Source: Leptidea sinapis
Taxonomy: Eukaryota > Arthropoda > Insecta > Lepidoptera > Pieridae
NCBI RefSeq assembly: GCF_905404315.1
Contig: NC_066273.1
Coordinates: forward strand, 13,206,001-13,270,000
Length of the DNA stretch: 64,000 nucleotides
Direction of reading: 5' to 3'
Numbering within the stretch: the first letter of the stretch is position 1
The DNA itself: not shown here
Below: more notes on this DNA, generated by a model
Told to the model about the DNA's origin: nothing
The model's input: only the letters and a program-made list of their open reading frames with translations
Databases searched by the model: none

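Noticed and set aside
61817..62002. Short open frames in the 60.9-63.0 kb intron
   Set aside because: No splice-compatible phase with Ppn, no recognisable domain, and base composition like the surrounding intron.

Overview
The window looks like lepidopteran nuclear DNA. It is AT-rich with large introns full of short retroelement and MITE fragments. The main gene has the architecture of papilin, known in the moth Manduca sexta as lacunin: ADAMTS-type spacer, TSP1 repeats, Cys-rich 'lagrin' repeats, then many Kunitz domains. No bacterial or viral operon structure is present. Every coding segment is a spliced exon, so long open frames without splice logic were discounted.

Region 1 (1-6218, minus strand): the 3' part of a BIRC6/Bruce-like giant E2-E3 ubiquitin ligase. 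Exons lie at 3226-3109, 2540-2420, 2027-1810 and 158-1 (running off the window), all phase-compatible. Two oddities stand out. An upstream 163-bp exon plus a 35-bp intron is tandemly multiplied as a 198-bp unit (4128-6218, ten full exon copies). The exon that should carry the UBC catalytic cysteine, between 1810 and 158, is absent.

Region 2 (6219-7052): an 834-bp junction holding only a tRNA-derived SINE. Both flanking genes should continue into it, and neither does.

Region 3 (7053-64000, plus strand): 43 consecutive phase-compatible exons of a papilin/lacunin-like secreted matrix protein. They total 7,269 nt, or 2,423 codons, open at both ends. In order they encode the ADAMTS Cys-rich end and spacer (exons 1-4), six TSP1 repeats (4-10), an acidic linker with a 28-nt micro-exon and a probable GC-AG intron (11-13), a Ser/Thr-rich mucin-like segment (14-15), thirteen lagrin-type GCCPD repeats (16-25, interrupted by three tiny Ser/Thr exons), thirteen Kunitz-type domains (26-41), and antistasin-like Cys repeats (42-43). 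The signal peptide and first TSP1 should lie upstream. Ig and PLAC domains, expected from the family, should lie downstream.

The introns hold 3' pieces of several LINE families, two or more SINE-like families, several TIR elements and hairpins. Elements with visible boundaries are a hAT-type MITE with an 8-bp duplication, a TTAA-flanked element, a CCCCCTTATTC-type MITE pair and a 2-kb element with 67-bp inverted repeats. There is also a 61-bp minisatellite. The most surprising observations are the exon array, the missing UBC core exon, the gene junction, the paired loss of one disulphide in two Kunitz domains, and a duplicated three-Kunitz module.
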